The position numbers and the translations under genes are program-made. From Actinosynnema sp. ALI-1.44 (lineage in GTDB: Bacteria; Actinomycetota; Actinomycetes; Mycobacteriales; Pseudonocardiaceae), in assembly GCF_001984155.1 (NCBI RefSeq), contig NZ_MTQO01000048.1, positions 310,001 through 374,000 on the forward strand: 64,000 bases of DNA. The letters run 5' to 3'. The notes beneath the pieces were generated by a model, which was not told where the DNA came from, made no database searches, and worked only from the letters and a program-made list of their open reading frames with translations. This document shows, in pieces, positions 32,514 to 42,500 of this stretch (positions are counted from its first letter, which is position 1; the number at the start of each line of letters is the position of its first letter).

Positions 32514-35500
32514 TCAGGGTGTCTCCGCAGGGGGAGCGGGGACGCCCTTCCTCAGCAACTCGGTCGCCTCGTCCGCGGTCATCTTCCTCGCCGCGGCGAG
32601 GACTTCCCGTTCGGCGGGACCGAATCCGTCGAGTATTGCGCGGTTGTCGGGCGAGCCGACGTCCAGAGTTCCCGCGATCACGGCACTCGCGCCGAGCAGA
32701 CGGGCGGCGAGCGTCAGATCCCCCGACGCGGCGGCGATCTTGGCCATCGTCTCGGCGACGTCGGCCACGCTCTGCGCGTCCCGCAGGTATCCGGCCGACC
32801 GCCGGGTCGCCATGTCCGCCACGGCCGCGGCGGCCCACGCCTTGTCCAGGTCTCCTTCGGCCATCCGCTGGTGGGCTTCCGCGATCTCCACCCAGCACTT
32901 CAACGGGTCGTTCATCGACTCGGGCCAGTCCAGCATCTCGCGCCTGGCCTCGTCGAGCCTGGCCCGTGCCTCGGCGATGTCACCGCGGGCCCGCAGGACC
33001 GTGCTGAGCCGGATCAGGATCGCCACGGTGACCGCGCGCTGGCCCTCGCCCTGGCTGGTCGCGGCCGTCCGCACCAGCATCCGGTGTGCCTTGTCCAAGT
33101 CACCCATCCGGTAGTGCTGCTCGGCCAGCCGGGCCGTGGTCATCGCAGGATCGGTCGACGAGCCCAGTTCGACCTCGACGCGCAGCGCCTCCTCGTGCAG
33201 TTCGATCGCCGCGGCGACGTCCCCGTCCGCCGACCGGATGTCGGCCATGGCGTTGAGCGCCATCGCCAGTCCCCAGCGGTCGCCGAGCTTGCGGAACCGG
33301 CGGATCGACAGCTCATGCCACCGTCTCGCTTTGGCCACGTCGCCGAGGTTCTCGGCAGTCATCGCGCCACCGAAGGCCACGACCGCCCTCGCCCATTCGT
33401 TGGGGTGACGCAACGACCGCCGGAAGGCGGCGTCCGCGCCGTCGGAGTCCTGCACGATCGCGAGCGCGATGATCTCGATCATCGCGGCCAACGGCATCGC
33501 CTTGGCCTCTTCGGACTGGCAGAGTTCGACGACGGTGGCGATCTGCGACGGGTCCGGTTCCTCGACGCCGCCCATGACCGTCAGCATCCGGAAAAGCAGG
33601 CGTGCGCCGTCCGGCGCGCGTTCCTCCATCGGGTGCATCCTGGCCAGCGGCAGCACCTGCTCGGTCAGCGCCTCACCGAAGACACCCTGGCGCAGCAACC
33701 AGTACCACGTCCACGCGGCCAGGATCCGGAACGACGTGTCGGCGTCGTCGCGGTCGACCGCCATGCGGACCGCCGCGATCACGTTGTCCCGTTCCGCGTC
33801 CAGCATCGGCAGCCAACGGACCTGGTCGTGGCCGCGCAGCATCGGCTCAGCCTTCTCGACCATGCCCAGCACCCATGCGGTGAACCGGGTCACGGCCTGC
33901 TCTGTGTCGGTCAACCGTTCCGCGGCGAACGCCTTGACGGTCTCGAGCATCCGGTAGCGGGGCACACCGTCGACACCTTCGCCCGCTTCCACAAGGGACT
34001 TCTCCACCAGCGACGTCAGGACGTACAGCACGTCGTCCGCGGCGAGGTCCTCGTCCGCCCCGACCGCGACGACCGATTCCAAAGTGGACGGACAGGCGAA
34101 TACGGACATCCGGCTGGCCAGTGTGCGTTCGGCGGCGGTGAGCAGGCTCCAGCTCCACTCGACGACGGCCCCGAGGGTCTGGTGCCGTGGCAACGACGTC
34201 CGGCTGCCGCCGGTCAGCAGGCGGAACCGGTCGTCGAGGCGTTCCGCGACCTGGCCGACCGTCATCGAACGCAGCCGTGCGGCGGCCAGTTCGAGCGCCA
34301 GCGGTAGACCGTCGAGCTGACGGCAGACCGCGACCACCGAGCCGACGTTGGTCTCGTCCACTGTGAACCCGGGGCGCACGGACCTGGCGCGGTCGAGGAA
34401 AAGCTGGACGGCGGCACTCCGCACGGCCTGCTCGGCGGACGCGTTCTCCTCCGGCAGGTCCAACGGACCGAGCGGGACAAGGGTTTCACCGATGATCGTC
34501 AGCGGTTCCCTGCTGGTGGCGAGGATCCTCAGCCGCGGACAGCTCGCGAGCAGCGTCTCCGCCAGGTGCGCCACGGCTGACACCAGGTGCTCGCAGTTGT
34601 CCAGCACGATGAGTTCGGACCGGTCCGCGAGCGCTTCGAGCAGCCGGGTCATGACGTCCGTCTGCGGATGCCAGACCTGTGGTTTCTCCGACAGCCGCGA
34701 ATCACCGAGGCCGAGCGCCGACGCCAGCGCGACAGGCACGTCAACGGCCTCCCGCAGTCCTGCGAGGTGCACGAACCACACCCGGTTCGCCGTGCGGGCC
34801 GCCGCTTCCGTTGCCAGCCTTGTCTTCCCGGCACCGCCGGGGCCGACGATCGTGATCAGCCGGTCCCGGCCGAGCAGCGCCTCCAGTTCGGTCATCTCGT
34901 GCAGGCGGCCGACGAAACTGGTCAGCTGGGCTGGCAGTTTGGTGCCGTTGTTCGGGATCTCCGCGGGTGCCGCCCTGAGCAGGGCCAAGTGTGCTTCCTG
35001 CAATTCCGGGCTCGGGTCGACGCCTAACTCCATCGCGAGGTTCTGGCGGGCGGTCTCGTACGCCGCCAACGCGTCCGCCTGACGCCCGGTTTGTCGCAGA
35101 GCACGGATCAGCAGCGCGGTCAGGCGTTCCCGTAGCGGATGTTCCCTGGTCAACGCGTACAGCTCGGCGATGACACCGCCTTCGCGGCCGCACAGGATGT
35201 CCGCTTCGACGCGGTCCTCCAACGCGGTCAGCCGCAGTTCCGCCAGACGTGCCACGGCCGCCGCGGCGAACGGTGCCTCGGCGACGTCGACGAGCGCCGG
35301 GCCGCGCCACAGCGCCAGCGCGGCGGTCAGCACGTCCACAGCCTTCGCGGCCTCGTTGCGCTTGAGCAGCCGACTGCCTTCCGCGGCAAGGCGTTCGAAC
35401 TGTTCGGCATCGACTTCCGTTGCCGCCAGCGAATATCCGGCCGGGTAGGACTCGATCCGCTTGGCCAGTCCGGCCTTGCGCAGGCGGGACACGAGCGACT

Positions 35501-35702
35501 GGAGTGCGTTGGTCGCGTCGGCGGGCGGCTGCGTGCCCCACAGGCCGTCGATCAACGCCTCGGTCGGCACGATCCGGTTGGCTTCGAGGGCAAGGCGCAC
35601 CAGGAGCATGCGCAGCCGTGGACCACCGACCTCGATCTCCTGGTCGGCGGCATCCGTCAGGCACAGCGGCCCCAGGACAGCTACTCGCACATCCGCAAGC
35701 AT
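32514..35702 (-). CDS. SARP/AfsR-type transcriptional regulator with BTAD, NB-ARC and TPR-like domains
   Basis: A 1,062-residue regulator. Residues 1-95 form an OmpR-like winged helix (L-G-P-L-C-L-T-D, E-A-L-I-D-G-L-W-G). The BTAD domain spans about 100-245. An NB-ARC ATPase has P-loop G-P-G-G-A-G-K-T-R near residue 287 and V-L-D-N-C-E-H. The last 400 residues are helical, TPR-like repeats. AfsR-like proteins activate secondary metabolism or stress genes, with nucleotide state as a switch. The ATG at 35702 has GAGG 4 bases upstream. No biosynthetic cluster is in the window; the convergent drrAB genes are a possible target. Confidence 0.9.
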   Translation of the reverse strand: MLADVRVAVLGPLCLTDAADQEIEVGGPRLRMLLVRLALEANRIVPTEALIDGLWGTQPPADATNALQSLVSRLRKAGLAKRIESYPAGYSLAATEVDAEQFERLAAEGSRLLKRNEAAKAVDVLTAALALWRGPALVDVAEAPFAAAAVARLAELRLTALEDRVEADILCGREGGVIAELYALTREHPLRERLTALLIRALRQTGRQADALAAYETARQNLAMELGVDPSPELQEAHLALLRAAPAEIPNNGTKLPAQLTSFVGRLHEMTELEALLGRDRLITIVGPGGAGKTRLATEAAARTANRVWFVHLAGLREAVDVPVALASALGLGDSRLSEKPQVWHPQTDVMTRLLEALADRSELIVLDNCEHLVSAVAHLAETLLASCPRLRILATSREPLTIIGETLVPLGPLDLPEENASAEQAVRSAAVQLFLDRARSVRPGFTVDETNVGSVVAVCRQLDGLPLALELAAARLRSMTVGQVAERLDDRFRLLTGGSRTSLPRHQTLGAVVEWSWSLLTAAERTLASRMSVFACPSTLESVVAVGADEDLAADDVLYVLTSLVEKSLVEAGEGVDGVPRYRMLETVKAFAAERLTDTEQAVTRFTAWVLGMVEKAEPMLRGHDQVRWLPMLDAERDNVIAAVRMAVDRDDADTSFRILAAWTWYWLLRQGVFGEALTEQVLPLARMHPMEERAPDGARLLFRMLTVMGGVEEPDPSQIATVVELCQSEEAKAMPLAAMIEIIALAIVQDSDGADAAFRRSLRHPNEWARAVVAFGGAMTAENLGDVAKARRWHELSIRRFRKLGDRWGLAMALNAMADIRSADGDVAAAIELHEEALRVEVELGSSTDPAMTTARLAEQHYRMGDLDKAHRMLVRTAATSQGEGQRAVTVAILIRLSTVLRARGDIAEARARLDEARREMLDWPESMNDPLKCWVEIAEAHQRMAEGDLDKAWAAAAVADMATRRSAGYLRDAQSVADVAETMAKIAAASGDLTLAARLLGASAVIAGTLDVGSPDNRAILDGFGPAEREVLAAARKMTADEATELLRKGVPAPPAETP

Positions 35703-35718
35703 GTCACCTCACGAACGC

Positions 35719-35750
35719 GGAAGGGCGGCTCCCCGAGGAGCCGCCCTTCC
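35719..35750 (-). terminator. Terminator of clpC
   Basis: A perfect 14-bp stem GGAAGGGCGGCTCC with its complement and loop CCGA, extended outside by CGAAC/GTTCG. It begins 25 bases after the clpC stop. Confidence 0.85.
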
Positions 35751-35774
35751 GGTGTTCGTTCGCCTCTGGTTGTG

Positions 35775-38327
35775 TCAGTCCTCGTGGCCCTCGGCCTCAC
35801 CGGCCGGAGCACCGGACGACGCGGCCAGGTCGACCGGCGGTGAGTCCGGCACGTTCTTCGGCTTGGCCTCGCCGCGGAAGACGAAGTGGGCCTTGTCGTC
35901 CGCGCCTTCGCCGTCCCAGCCCTCGACGTCGCCGATCACGATCTGACCCGGCTCGAGCTCGCCGAACAGGATCTTCTCCGACAGCTGGTCCTCGATCTCG
36001 CGCTGGATGGTGCGGCGCAGCGGCCGGGCACCCAGCACGGGGTCGAAGCCCCGCTTGGCCAGCAGCTTCTTCGCCAACGGAGTCAGCTCCAGCGCCATGT
36101 CCTTGTTGCGCAACTGGACCTCGACCCGGCCGATCATCAGATCGACCATCCGGATGATCTCGTCCTCGGTCAGCTGGTGGAACACGATGATGTCGTCGAT
36201 GCGGTTGAGGAACTCCGGGCGGAAGTGCTTCTTCAGCTCGTCGTTGACCTTCTGCTTCATCCGCTCGTAGTTGTTCGACTGCTCACCACCACCGGCGAAC
36301 CCGAGCGACACCGCTTTGGAGATGTCCTGCGTGCCCAGGTTCGACGTGAAAATGATGACCGTGTTCTTGAAGTCGACCGTGCGGCCCTGCCCGTCGGTCA
36401 GCCGACCGTCCTCCAGGACCTGCAGGAGCGTGTTGTAGACCTCCTGGTGCGCCTTCTCGATCTCGTCGAACAACACCACCGAGAACGGCTTGCGGCGGAC
36501 CTTTTCGGTCAGCTGGCCGCCCTCTTCGTAGCCGACGTAGCCGGGAGGGGCACCGAACAGCCGCGACGCGGTGTACCGGTCGTGGAACTCGCCCATGTCG
36601 ATCTGGATCAGCGCGTCGTCCTCGCCGAACAGGAAGTTCGCCAGCGCCTTGGACAGCTCGGTCTTCCCCACGCCGGACGGGCCGGCGAAGATGAACGAGC
36701 CGCTGGGGCGCTTGGGGTCCTTCAGACCCGCGCGGGTCCGGCGGATCGCCTTGGACACCGCCTTGACCGCTTCTTCCTGGCCGATGATCCGCTTGTGGAC
36801 CTCGTCCTCCATCCGCAACAGGCGGGTGGTCTCCTCCTCGGTCAGCTTGAACACCGGGATGCCCGTCCAGTGCGCGAGGACCTCGGCGATCTGCTCCTCG
36901 TCGACCTCGGCGACCACATCCAGGTCGCCGTCCTTCCACTGCTTCTCCCGCTCGGCCTTCTGACCCAGCAGCTGCTTCTCCGAATCCCGCAGCTTCGCCG
37001 CGCGCTCGAAGTCCTGCGCGTCGATCGCCGATTCCTTCTCCCGGCGCACGTCGGCGATCTTCTCGTCGAACTCGCGCAGGTCCGGCGGCGCGGTCATCCG
37101 GCGGATCCGCATCCGCGCCCCGGCCTCGTCGATCAGGTCGATCGCCTTGTCCGGCAGGAACCGGTCGTTGATGTACCGGTCAGCCAACGTCGCCGCCTGC
37201 ACCAGCGCGCCGTCGGTGATCGACACGCGGTGGTGCGCCTCGTAGCGGTCGCGCAGGCCCTTGAGGATCTCGATCGTGTGCTCCAGGTTCGGCTCACCGA
37301 CCTGGATGGGCTGGAACCGGCGCTCGAGGGCCGGGTCCTTCTCCACGTACTTGCGGTACTCCTCCAGGGTGGTCGCACCGATGGTCTGCAACTCACCCCG
37401 GGCCAGCATCGGCTTGAGGATCGAGGCCGCGTCGATCGCGCCCTCCGCGGCACCCGCACCGACCAGCGTGTGGATCTCGTCGATGAACAGGATGATGTCG
37501 CCGCGGGTGCGGATCTCCTTGAGGACCTTCTTCAACCGCTCCTCGAAGTCACCCCGATAGCGGGAACCCGCCACCAACGACCCGAGATCGAGCGTGTAGA
37601 GCTGCTTGTCCTTCAGCGTCTCGGGCACCTCGCCCTTGACCACCATCTGCGCCAGACCCTCGACCACCGCGGTCTTACCGACCCCCGGCTCGCCGATCAG
37701 GACCGGGTTGTTCTTGGTACGGCGGGACAGCACCTGCATGACCCGCTCGATCTCCTTGGACCGGCCGATCACCGGGTCCAGCTTGCCCTCCCGCGCGGAG
37801 GCGGTGAGGTTGCGGCCGAACTGGTCGAGCACCAGCGACGAGGACGGCGTGCCCTCACCACGGCTGCCGGGCTCGGTCTCCGGCTTGCCCTGATAACCCG
37901 ACAACAGCTGCAACACCTGCTGACGGACCCGGTTGAGGTCAGCGCCGAGCTTGACCAGCACCTGCGCGGCCACGCCCTCGCCCTCACGGATCAGCCCGAG
38001 CAGGATGTGCTCCGTGCCGATGTAGTTGTGCCCGAGCTGCAGCGCCTCACGCAACGACAGCTCCAGGACCTTCTTCGCCCGAGGCGTGAAGGGGATATGA
38101 CCGGACGGCGCGTGCTGGCCCTGGCCGATGATCTCCTCGACCTGCTGACGCACGCCTTCCAGGGCGATCCCGAGCGACTCGAGCGCCTTCGCCGCGACAC
38201 CTTCACCCTCGTGGATCAAGCCCAGGAGGATGTGCTCGGTGCCGATGTAGTTGTGGTTGAGCATCCGGGCCTCTTCCTGGGCCAGGACAACCACCCGCCT
38301 CGCGCGGTCGGTGAACCTCTCGAACAT
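35775..38327 (-). CDS. clpC: ATP-dependent Clp protease ATPase subunit ClpC
   Basis: An 850-residue AAA+ unfoldase that feeds substrates to ClpP. The N-domain is a tandem repeat, each half with [13 protein letters not shown]. The first AAA module has Walker A G-E-P-G-V-G-K-T near residue 217. A UVR-containing middle domain follows, then the second AAA module with G-P-S-G-V-G-K-T. The tail is rich in Pro, Ala and acidic residues. The ATG at 38327 ([10 protein letters not shown]) has AGGGAG upstream. It is equivalent to M. tuberculosis clpC1 (Rv3596c), essential there and a target of cyclic-peptide antibiotics. Confidence 0.97.
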   Translation of the reverse strand: MFERFTDRARRVVVLAQEEARMLNHNYIGTEHILLGLIHEGEGVAAKALESLGIALEGVRQQVEEIIGQGQHAPSGHIPFTPRAKKVLELSLREALQLGHNYIGTEHILLGLIREGEGVAAQVLVKLGADLNRVRQQVLQLLSGYQGKPETEPGSRGEGTPSSSLVLDQFGRNLTASAREGKLDPVIGRSKEIERVMQVLSRRTKNNPVLIGEPGVGKTAVVEGLAQMVVKGEVPETLKDKQLYTLDLGSLVAGSRYRGDFEERLKKVLKEIRTRGDIILFIDEIHTLVGAGAAEGAIDAASILKPMLARGELQTIGATTLEEYRKYVEKDPALERRFQPIQVGEPNLEHTIEILKGLRDRYEAHHRVSITDGALVQAATLADRYINDRFLPDKAIDLIDEAGARMRIRRMTAPPDLREFDEKIADVRREKESAIDAQDFERAAKLRDSEKQLLGQKAEREKQWKDGDLDVVAEVDEEQIAEVLAHWTGIPVFKLTEEETTRLLRMEDEVHKRIIGQEEAVKAVSKAIRRTRAGLKDPKRPSGSFIFAGPSGVGKTELSKALANFLFGEDDALIQIDMGEFHDRYTASRLFGAPPGYVGYEEGGQLTEKVRRKPFSVVLFDEIEKAHQEVYNTLLQVLEDGRLTDGQGRTVDFKNTVIIFTSNLGTQDISKAVSLGFAGGGEQSNNYERMKQKVNDELKKHFRPEFLNRIDDIIVFHQLTEDEIIRMVDLMIGRVEVQLRNKDMALELTPLAKKLLAKRGFDPVLGARPLRRTIQREIEDQLSEKILFGELEPGQIVIGDVEGWDGEGADDKAHFVFRGEAKPKNVPDSPPVDLAASSGAPAGEAEGHED

Positions 38328-38743
38328 TCGCACTCCCTGACTGCTGCGCCGGCGGCCCTTCACCACTCGTCATGTTGGTGGATTCAGCACCGTAGGACCA
38401 CTGTAGTCGCCCGGCCTGTCGCGCTCAGTGCCACTCACGACCACAGATTGGTGACAGACCAGGCACTTCGGCTTCTGGTACCCGCTGACACCCCTTACAA
38501 CGTGCGTTCACCGGGCTGGATTCCATCAAATGGGACGTGTCCGCTGTCCGCGAACAGGTGCCGTCCAAGAGTGACCGCAGTCACTTTCTCACCCGATCGG
38601 CTCAATGATGACCAGCGATGATGTTGATCTTGCATGGGACGAATCGGGCACTCCAGTGAGTTCGGCTCAGTGACTCCGCGGCGGTGTGGCTGTTGGTGGG
38701 CTCGGCGCACCGGCCGCAGCGCCGCTCGGGGTGCGGCTTCGTG
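38328..38743. other. Long gap upstream of clpC
   Basis: 416 bases without a convincing gene. It should hold the clpC promoter: on the minus strand, TACAGT and TACGGT near 38385-38405 are possible -10 boxes. An imperfect palindrome AGTGAC-CGCA-GTCACT lies at 38570-38585 and a ClgR-like element at 38539-38555. The left-facing end of the siderophore ATPase gene closes it, with a small GC hairpin (GCCGCA with TGCGGC, 38713-38737) as possible terminator. Confidence 0.5.
38539..38555. promoter_or_regulatory. Candidate ClgR-like operator upstream of clpC
   Basis: GTCCGC, 5 bases, GCGAAC: an inverted repeat with one mismatch built on the CGC...GCG core reported for ClgR, which activates clp genes in actinobacteria. 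It lies 212 bases before the clpC start. The match is suggestive only. Confidence 0.35.
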
Positions 38744-39571
38744 TCAGCTGGCTTTGGCGGCGGCGTGAGCCGCGCGGTGGCGGGAGCCGATCGGGACGAC
38801 CATCGGGGTGCCTGCCACCGGGTCGGTCAGGATCTTCGCGTCCAGGTCGAAGACGTCTCGGAGCAGGTCTTCGGTCAGCACGTCACCCGGGTCGCCCTGG
38901 GCCACGATCTTTCCCGCGCGCATCGCCACGAGGCGGTCGGAGTAGCGGGCTGCCAGGTTCAGGTCGTGCAGGACCATCACCACCGTTGTTCCCCTGGTGG
39001 TGTGCAGGTCGTGAACGAGGTCGAGTACGTCGACCTGGTGGGCCAGGTCGAGGTAGGTGATCGGCTCGTCCAGCAGGAGCAGTTCCGTTCCCTGCGCCAG
39101 GGTCATCGAGATCCAGGCTCGCTGGCGCTGGCCGCCGGAGAGTTCGTCGACCACGCGGTTGGCGTGCTCGTCCATCTTCGTCAGGCGGAGGGCGTCGGTC
39201 ACCGCCGCCTCGTCTTCCACCGACCACTGGCGGTACCAGGTCTGGTGGGGGTGCCTGCCCCTCGCCACCAGATCGGCCACTGTCAGGCCGTCCGGGGCCA
39301 CCGGGGTCTGCGGCAGGAGGCCGACCGTCCGCGCCACTTCCTTCGTCGGCAGTCTGTCTATCCGCTTGCCGTCGAGCAGGACTTCACCCGCTCGTGGGCT
39401 CAGCAGACGGCCGAGGGCGCGCAGCAGTGTCGACTTCCCGCAGCCGTTCGGGCCGATCACCGAGGTGACCGTGCCCTGCGGGACGTCGAGGTCGAGGCCG
39501 TCGACCACGAGCCGCTCGCCGTACCCGAGCCCGAGCCCGCTCGCCCGCAACCGCACCTTGCTCGTCGTCAC
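38744..39571 (-). CDS. Ferric-siderophore-type ABC transporter ATP-binding protein
   Basis: A 275-residue ATPase of the FepC/FecE family. Walker A is G-P-N-G-C-G-K-S, Q-loop L-L-P-Q-T-P, signature L-S-G-G-Q-R-Q-R-A-W, Walker B L-L-L-L-D-E-P-I-T-Y-L-D and H-loop V-L-H-D-L-N-L-A. The GTG at 39571 follows GGGAGG by 5 bases; the frame is open further. An iron-box sequence lies 44 bases upstream. No FecCD permease or binding protein is adjacent, so it must serve a permease encoded elsewhere. Confidence 0.9.
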   Translation of the reverse strand: MTTSKVRLRASGLGLGYGERLVVDGLDLDVPQGTVTSVIGPNGCGKSTLLRALGRLLSPRAGEVLLDGKRIDRLPTKEVARTVGLLPQTPVAPDGLTVADLVARGRHPHQTWYRQWSVEDEAAVTDALRLTKMDEHANRVVDELSGGQRQRAWISMTLAQGTELLLLDEPITYLDLAHQVDVLDLVHDLHTTRGTTVVMVLHDLNLAARYSDRLVAMRAGKIVAQGDPGDVLTEDLLRDVFDLDAKILTDPVAGTPMVVPIGSRHRAAHAAAKAS

Positions 39572-39614
39572 CCACGCCTCCCGGAGATCCGCCTGGAGCA
39601 TAGCTCCCGACTGG

Positions 39615-39633
39615 TTAGGTAAGGCTAACTGAC
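39615..39633 (-). promoter_or_regulatory. IdeR/DmdR (DtxR-family) iron box
   Basis: TTAGGTAAGGCTAACTGAC matches 15 of 19 positions of the DtxR/IdeR consensus palindrome TTAGGTTAGGCTAACCTAA. It lies directly upstream of the siderophore-type ATPase, implying repression by iron. Confidence 0.75.
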
Positions 39634-39671
39634 CCTCCTGGCCTGGCCCAACCCCGGAATCGGGCACGTTA

Positions 39672-39700
39672 AAGGCCCGCGGCCACCGGCCGCGGGCCTT
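39672..39700 (-). terminator. Terminator of lsr2
   Basis: A perfect 13-bp stem AAGGCCCGCGGCC with its complement and loop ACC, 16 bases after the lsr2 stop. Confidence 0.8.
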
Positions 39701-39715
39701 ATGCGATGTCGCCTG

Positions 39716-40069
39716 TCAGTCCCTGTTGTTGTGGTACGCCTCGGTGACTTCCTTCGGGATACGGCCACGGTCGGAAACTTTGTATCCCTTCTTCCGCGCC
39801 CACTCCCGAATTGCCTGGTTCTGGTCCCTGTCCACCGACGCGGTCCGCGCTACCCGGCCGCCCACGGCGAGCTTGCCCGCCGCGCGCTTACGACCTCCGG
39901 AACGGCGGGCGTGGTCGACATAGTCGCTCAGGATGTCCCTGAGCTTTCCGGCATTGTCACCAGACAGGTCGATCTGGTAGGAAACGCCGTCCAGACCGAA
40001 CTCGAGGGTCTCTTCGGCTTCCGAACCGTCAATGTCGTCAACGAGGGTCACCGTGACCTTCTGCGCCAT
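39716..40069 (-). CDS. lsr2: Nucleoid-associated protein Lsr2
   Basis: A 117-residue H-NS-like DNA-bridging protein that silences AT-rich and horizontally acquired genes. The N-terminal dimerisation domain has [10 protein letters not shown] and V-S-Y-x-I-D-L-S (here V-S-Y-Q-I-D-L-S). The C-terminal DNA-binding domain has [10 protein letters not shown]-x-V-S-D-R-G-R-I-P with the R-G-R minor-groove hook. The ATG at 40069 has GGAGG 6 bases upstream. Order lysS-lsr2-clpC is as in M. tuberculosis. Confidence 0.97.
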   Translation of the reverse strand: MAQKVTVTLVDDIDGSEAEETLEFGLDGVSYQIDLSGDNAGKLRDILSDYVDHARRSGGRKRAAGKLAVGGRVARTASVDRDQNQAIREWARKKGYKVSDRGRIPKEVTEAYHNNRD

Positions 40070-40169
40070 ACGCCGCCTCCTCGGGGTGATTGCCGGGTAC
40101 GGAATGATTCTCGCTTGGAGGTAGGTTAGCGCAAATCGAGAATGATGTGGATAGTCACTCACCCAGGTT

Positions 40170-41678
40170 TCATTGCGGGCGAACGAGTGGGAACAGGATC
40201 GTCTCCCTGATCCCGAGTCCGGTGAGCGCCATCAGTAGTCGGTCGATCCCCATTCCGACTCCACCGCTGGGTGGCATTCCGTACTCCAGTGCGCGCAGAA
40301 AGTCCTCGTCCAACTGCATCGCCTCATCGTCACCTGCCGCGCCCAACCTGGCCTGATCGACCAGCCTTTGCCGTTCGACGACCGGGTCGACCAGCTCGGA
40401 GTATCCTGTGGCGAGTTCGAAACCGCGCACGTAAAGATCCCATTTTTCCGCCACTCCCGGCGTGTCGCGATGCTGGCGTGTCAACGGGGAAGTCTCGACC
40501 GGGAAATCACGGACGAAAGTCGGCGCGACCAGGTGATCGCCGACCAGGTGCTCCCACAGCTCCTCGACCAGCTTGCCGTGGCCCAGCTTGGGGGCCACTT
40601 CCAGGCCGACCCGCTCGGCGAACTCGCGCAACTGCTCAGCCGGGGTCTCCGGGGTGACCTCTTCGCCGAGCGCCTCCGACAACGAGCCGTACATTGTCAG
40701 CGCGGTCCATTCCCCGGAAAGGTCGTACTCCGACCCGTCGGCCAACGTGACCACCTGAGTACCGAAAACCGCCTCGGCGGCCTCCTGCGCCAGCTCGCGA
40801 GTCAGCACGCCGACCGAGTCGTAAGTCGCGTACGCCTGGTAGTACTCCAGCATCGCGAACTCGGGTGAATGCGATGAATCGCTTCCCTCATTGCGGAAGT
40901 TCCGGTTGATCTCGAAGACCTTCTCGATCCCGCCGACCACGCAGCGCTTGAGGTACAGCTCCGGGGCGATCCGCAGGTAGAGGTCGATGTCGAAGGCGTT
41001 GGAGTGGGTGGTGAACGGCCGGGCCGCCGCACCGCCGTGCAGCGTCTGCAGCATCGGCGTCTCCACCTCGGTGAACCCGCGCCGGTGGAAGCTGTCCCGC
41101 AGCGAGCGGACCATCTCCGCCCTGATCTCCACCATCCTGCGGGCCTGCGGGCGCATGATCAGGTCGACGTAGCGCTGCCTGATCCTGGTCTCCTCGGACA
41201 GCTCCTTGTGCGCGACCGGCAGCGGGCGCAGCGACTTGGCAGCCATTCGCCATTCCTCGGCCATCACCGAGAGCTCGCCGCGCTTGGAGGCGATCACCTC
41301 GCCGCGCACGAACACGTGGTCACCGAGGTCGACATCGGCCTTCCACGACGCGAGCGACTCCTCGCCGACGTTGGCAAGGCTCAGCATCGCCTGCAACTCG
41401 ACGCCGTTGCCCTCGCGGAGGGTGGCGAAGCACAGCTTGCCGGTGTTGCGCATGAACATCACCCGGCCGGTGATCCCGACCACCTCACCGGTGGACGCGC
41501 CCGGTTCGAGCTCCGGGTACTTCGCCCGGACCTCCGCGAGCGAGTGGGTCCGCGGCAGTTCGACCGGATAGGCCTCGACACCCGCGGCGAGCAGCCGCTC
41601 CCGCTTCTCCCTGCGGATGCGCATCTGCTCGGGGAGGTCGTCTTGCTCGGGCGCCGGGGAAACGTGCTCGTCACTCAC
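40170..41678 (-). CDS. lysS: Lysyl-tRNA synthetase, class II
   Basis: A 502-residue enzyme charging tRNA-Lys. The N-terminal OB-fold anticodon-binding domain contains the segment R-V-M-F-M-R. The class II catalytic core has motif 2 [14 protein letters not shown] and motif 3 G-M-G-I-D-R-L. The stretch G-G-A-A-A-R-P-F is typical of LysS. The ATG at 41678 gives a short acidic N-terminal tail. In mycobacteria lysS follows coaX closely; here a methyltransferase on the opposite strand separates them. Confidence 0.96.
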   Translation of the reverse strand: MSDEHVSPAPEQDDLPEQMRIRREKRERLLAAGVEAYPVELPRTHSLAEVRAKYPELEPGASTGEVVGITGRVMFMRNTGKLCFATLREGNGVELQAMLSLANVGEESLASWKADVDLGDHVFVRGEVIASKRGELSVMAEEWRMAAKSLRPLPVAHKELSEETRIRQRYVDLIMRPQARRMVEIRAEMVRSLRDSFHRRGFTEVETPMLQTLHGGAAARPFTTHSNAFDIDLYLRIAPELYLKRCVVGGIEKVFEINRNFRNEGSDSSHSPEFAMLEYYQAYATYDSVGVLTRELAQEAAEAVFGTQVVTLADGSEYDLSGEWTALTMYGSLSEALGEEVTPETPAEQLREFAERVGLEVAPKLGHGKLVEELWEHLVGDHLVAPTFVRDFPVETSPLTRQHRDTPGVAEKWDLYVRGFELATGYSELVDPVVERQRLVDQARLGAAGDDEAMQLDEDFLRALEYGMPPSGGVGMGIDRLLMALTGLGIRETILFPLVRPQ

Positions 41679-41741
41679 GGCTGCAAAGGGTACGGAAAAG
41701 CCTGGCGACGGGGCGAACCGGATATCGATAGCGTGGCCGTT

Positions 41742-42500
41742 GTGACCGAACCAGACACCGAACTGCGTACCCGGCGTGCCGGTTCCTTCGGGGCCAGCGC
41801 CGAGCTGTACGCGCGCTACCGTCCCGGTTACAGCGCCGAGGCGGTCGACTGGGCGGTGCCGGAAGGTGCCGTCGACGTTCTCGATCTCGCCGCCGGGACC
41901 GGAAAACTCACCGAGTCATTGGTCGCACGCGGACTGAACGTCACCGCTGTCGAACCCGACGCGGAGATGCTGGCCGAACTCGGAAAACGATTTCCGCCCG
42001 TCCGCGCGCTGATCGGCACGGCCGAACAGATCCCGCTGCCCGATTCCACCTTCGACGCGGTCGTCGTCGGCCAGGCGTTCCATTGGTTCGACGTGCCGGC
42101 CGCCCTTACCGAGATTGGCCGGGTGTTGCGGCCGGGTGGGACGCTCGCCGCGCTGTGGAACGACGAGGACGCCGACGTGCCGTGGGTTTCCGCATTCGAC
42201 GACTTGCGGCAGACCGGTATGGGCAGGGCGCACACCGGGGATGAACCGTTCCCGGACCATCCCATGTTCGGCCCGTTCGAGCGCCGTGATTTCCGGCACT
42301 CGGTGCGGCACACGACCGAAAGCCTGATCGGGATGATCTGCACGCATTCCCAGATGCTCGTGGCGAGTGCCGGGGAACGCGCGGAAGTCGTCGACCGGTT
42401 GCGCGCGTTCTTGACCGAACAGCCGGAAACCTCGGCAGGCGAGTTCGACTTTCCCTTCAAGACCCTGAGTTACCGGTCCGCACGCGCCGTCACTGCCTGA
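41742..42500 (+). CDS. Class I SAM-dependent methyltransferase
   Basis: A 252-residue small-molecule-type methyltransferase. SAM motif I is [12 protein letters not shown], then V-E-P-D and [15 protein letters not shown] marks a family often annotated as ubiquinone/menaquinone-like or UbiE-type methyltransferases; the substrate is unknown. The GTG at 41742 is preferred because TAGCGT lies 7 bases before it, as in leaderless transcripts; GTG 41733 is an alternative. It is the only plus-strand gene between clpC and ftsH, and its end overlaps coaX by 11 bases. Confidence 0.87.
   Translation: MTEPDTELRTRRAGSFGASAELYARYRPGYSAEAVDWAVPEGAVDVLDLAAGTGKLTESLVARGLNVTAVEPDAEMLAELGKRFPPVRALIGTAEQIPLPDSTFDAVVVGQAFHWFDVPAALTEIGRVLRPGGTLAALWNDEDADVPWVSAFDDLRQTGMGRAHTGDEPFPDHPMFGPFERRDFRHSVRHTTESLIGMICTHSQMLVASAGERAEVVDRLRAFLTEQPETSAGEFDFPFKTLSYRSARAVTA

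Noticed and set aside
31620-34307. Plus-strand open frame of 895 codons over drrAB and the SARP gene
   Set aside because: It runs out of frame through drrA/drrB and antisense to the regulator; only the real genes show conserved motifs.
35886-38621. Plus-strand open frame of about 911 codons opposite clpC
   Set aside because: It is a shadow of clpC third-position GC bias. The clpC frame is certain, and the antisense reading has no recognisable domain.
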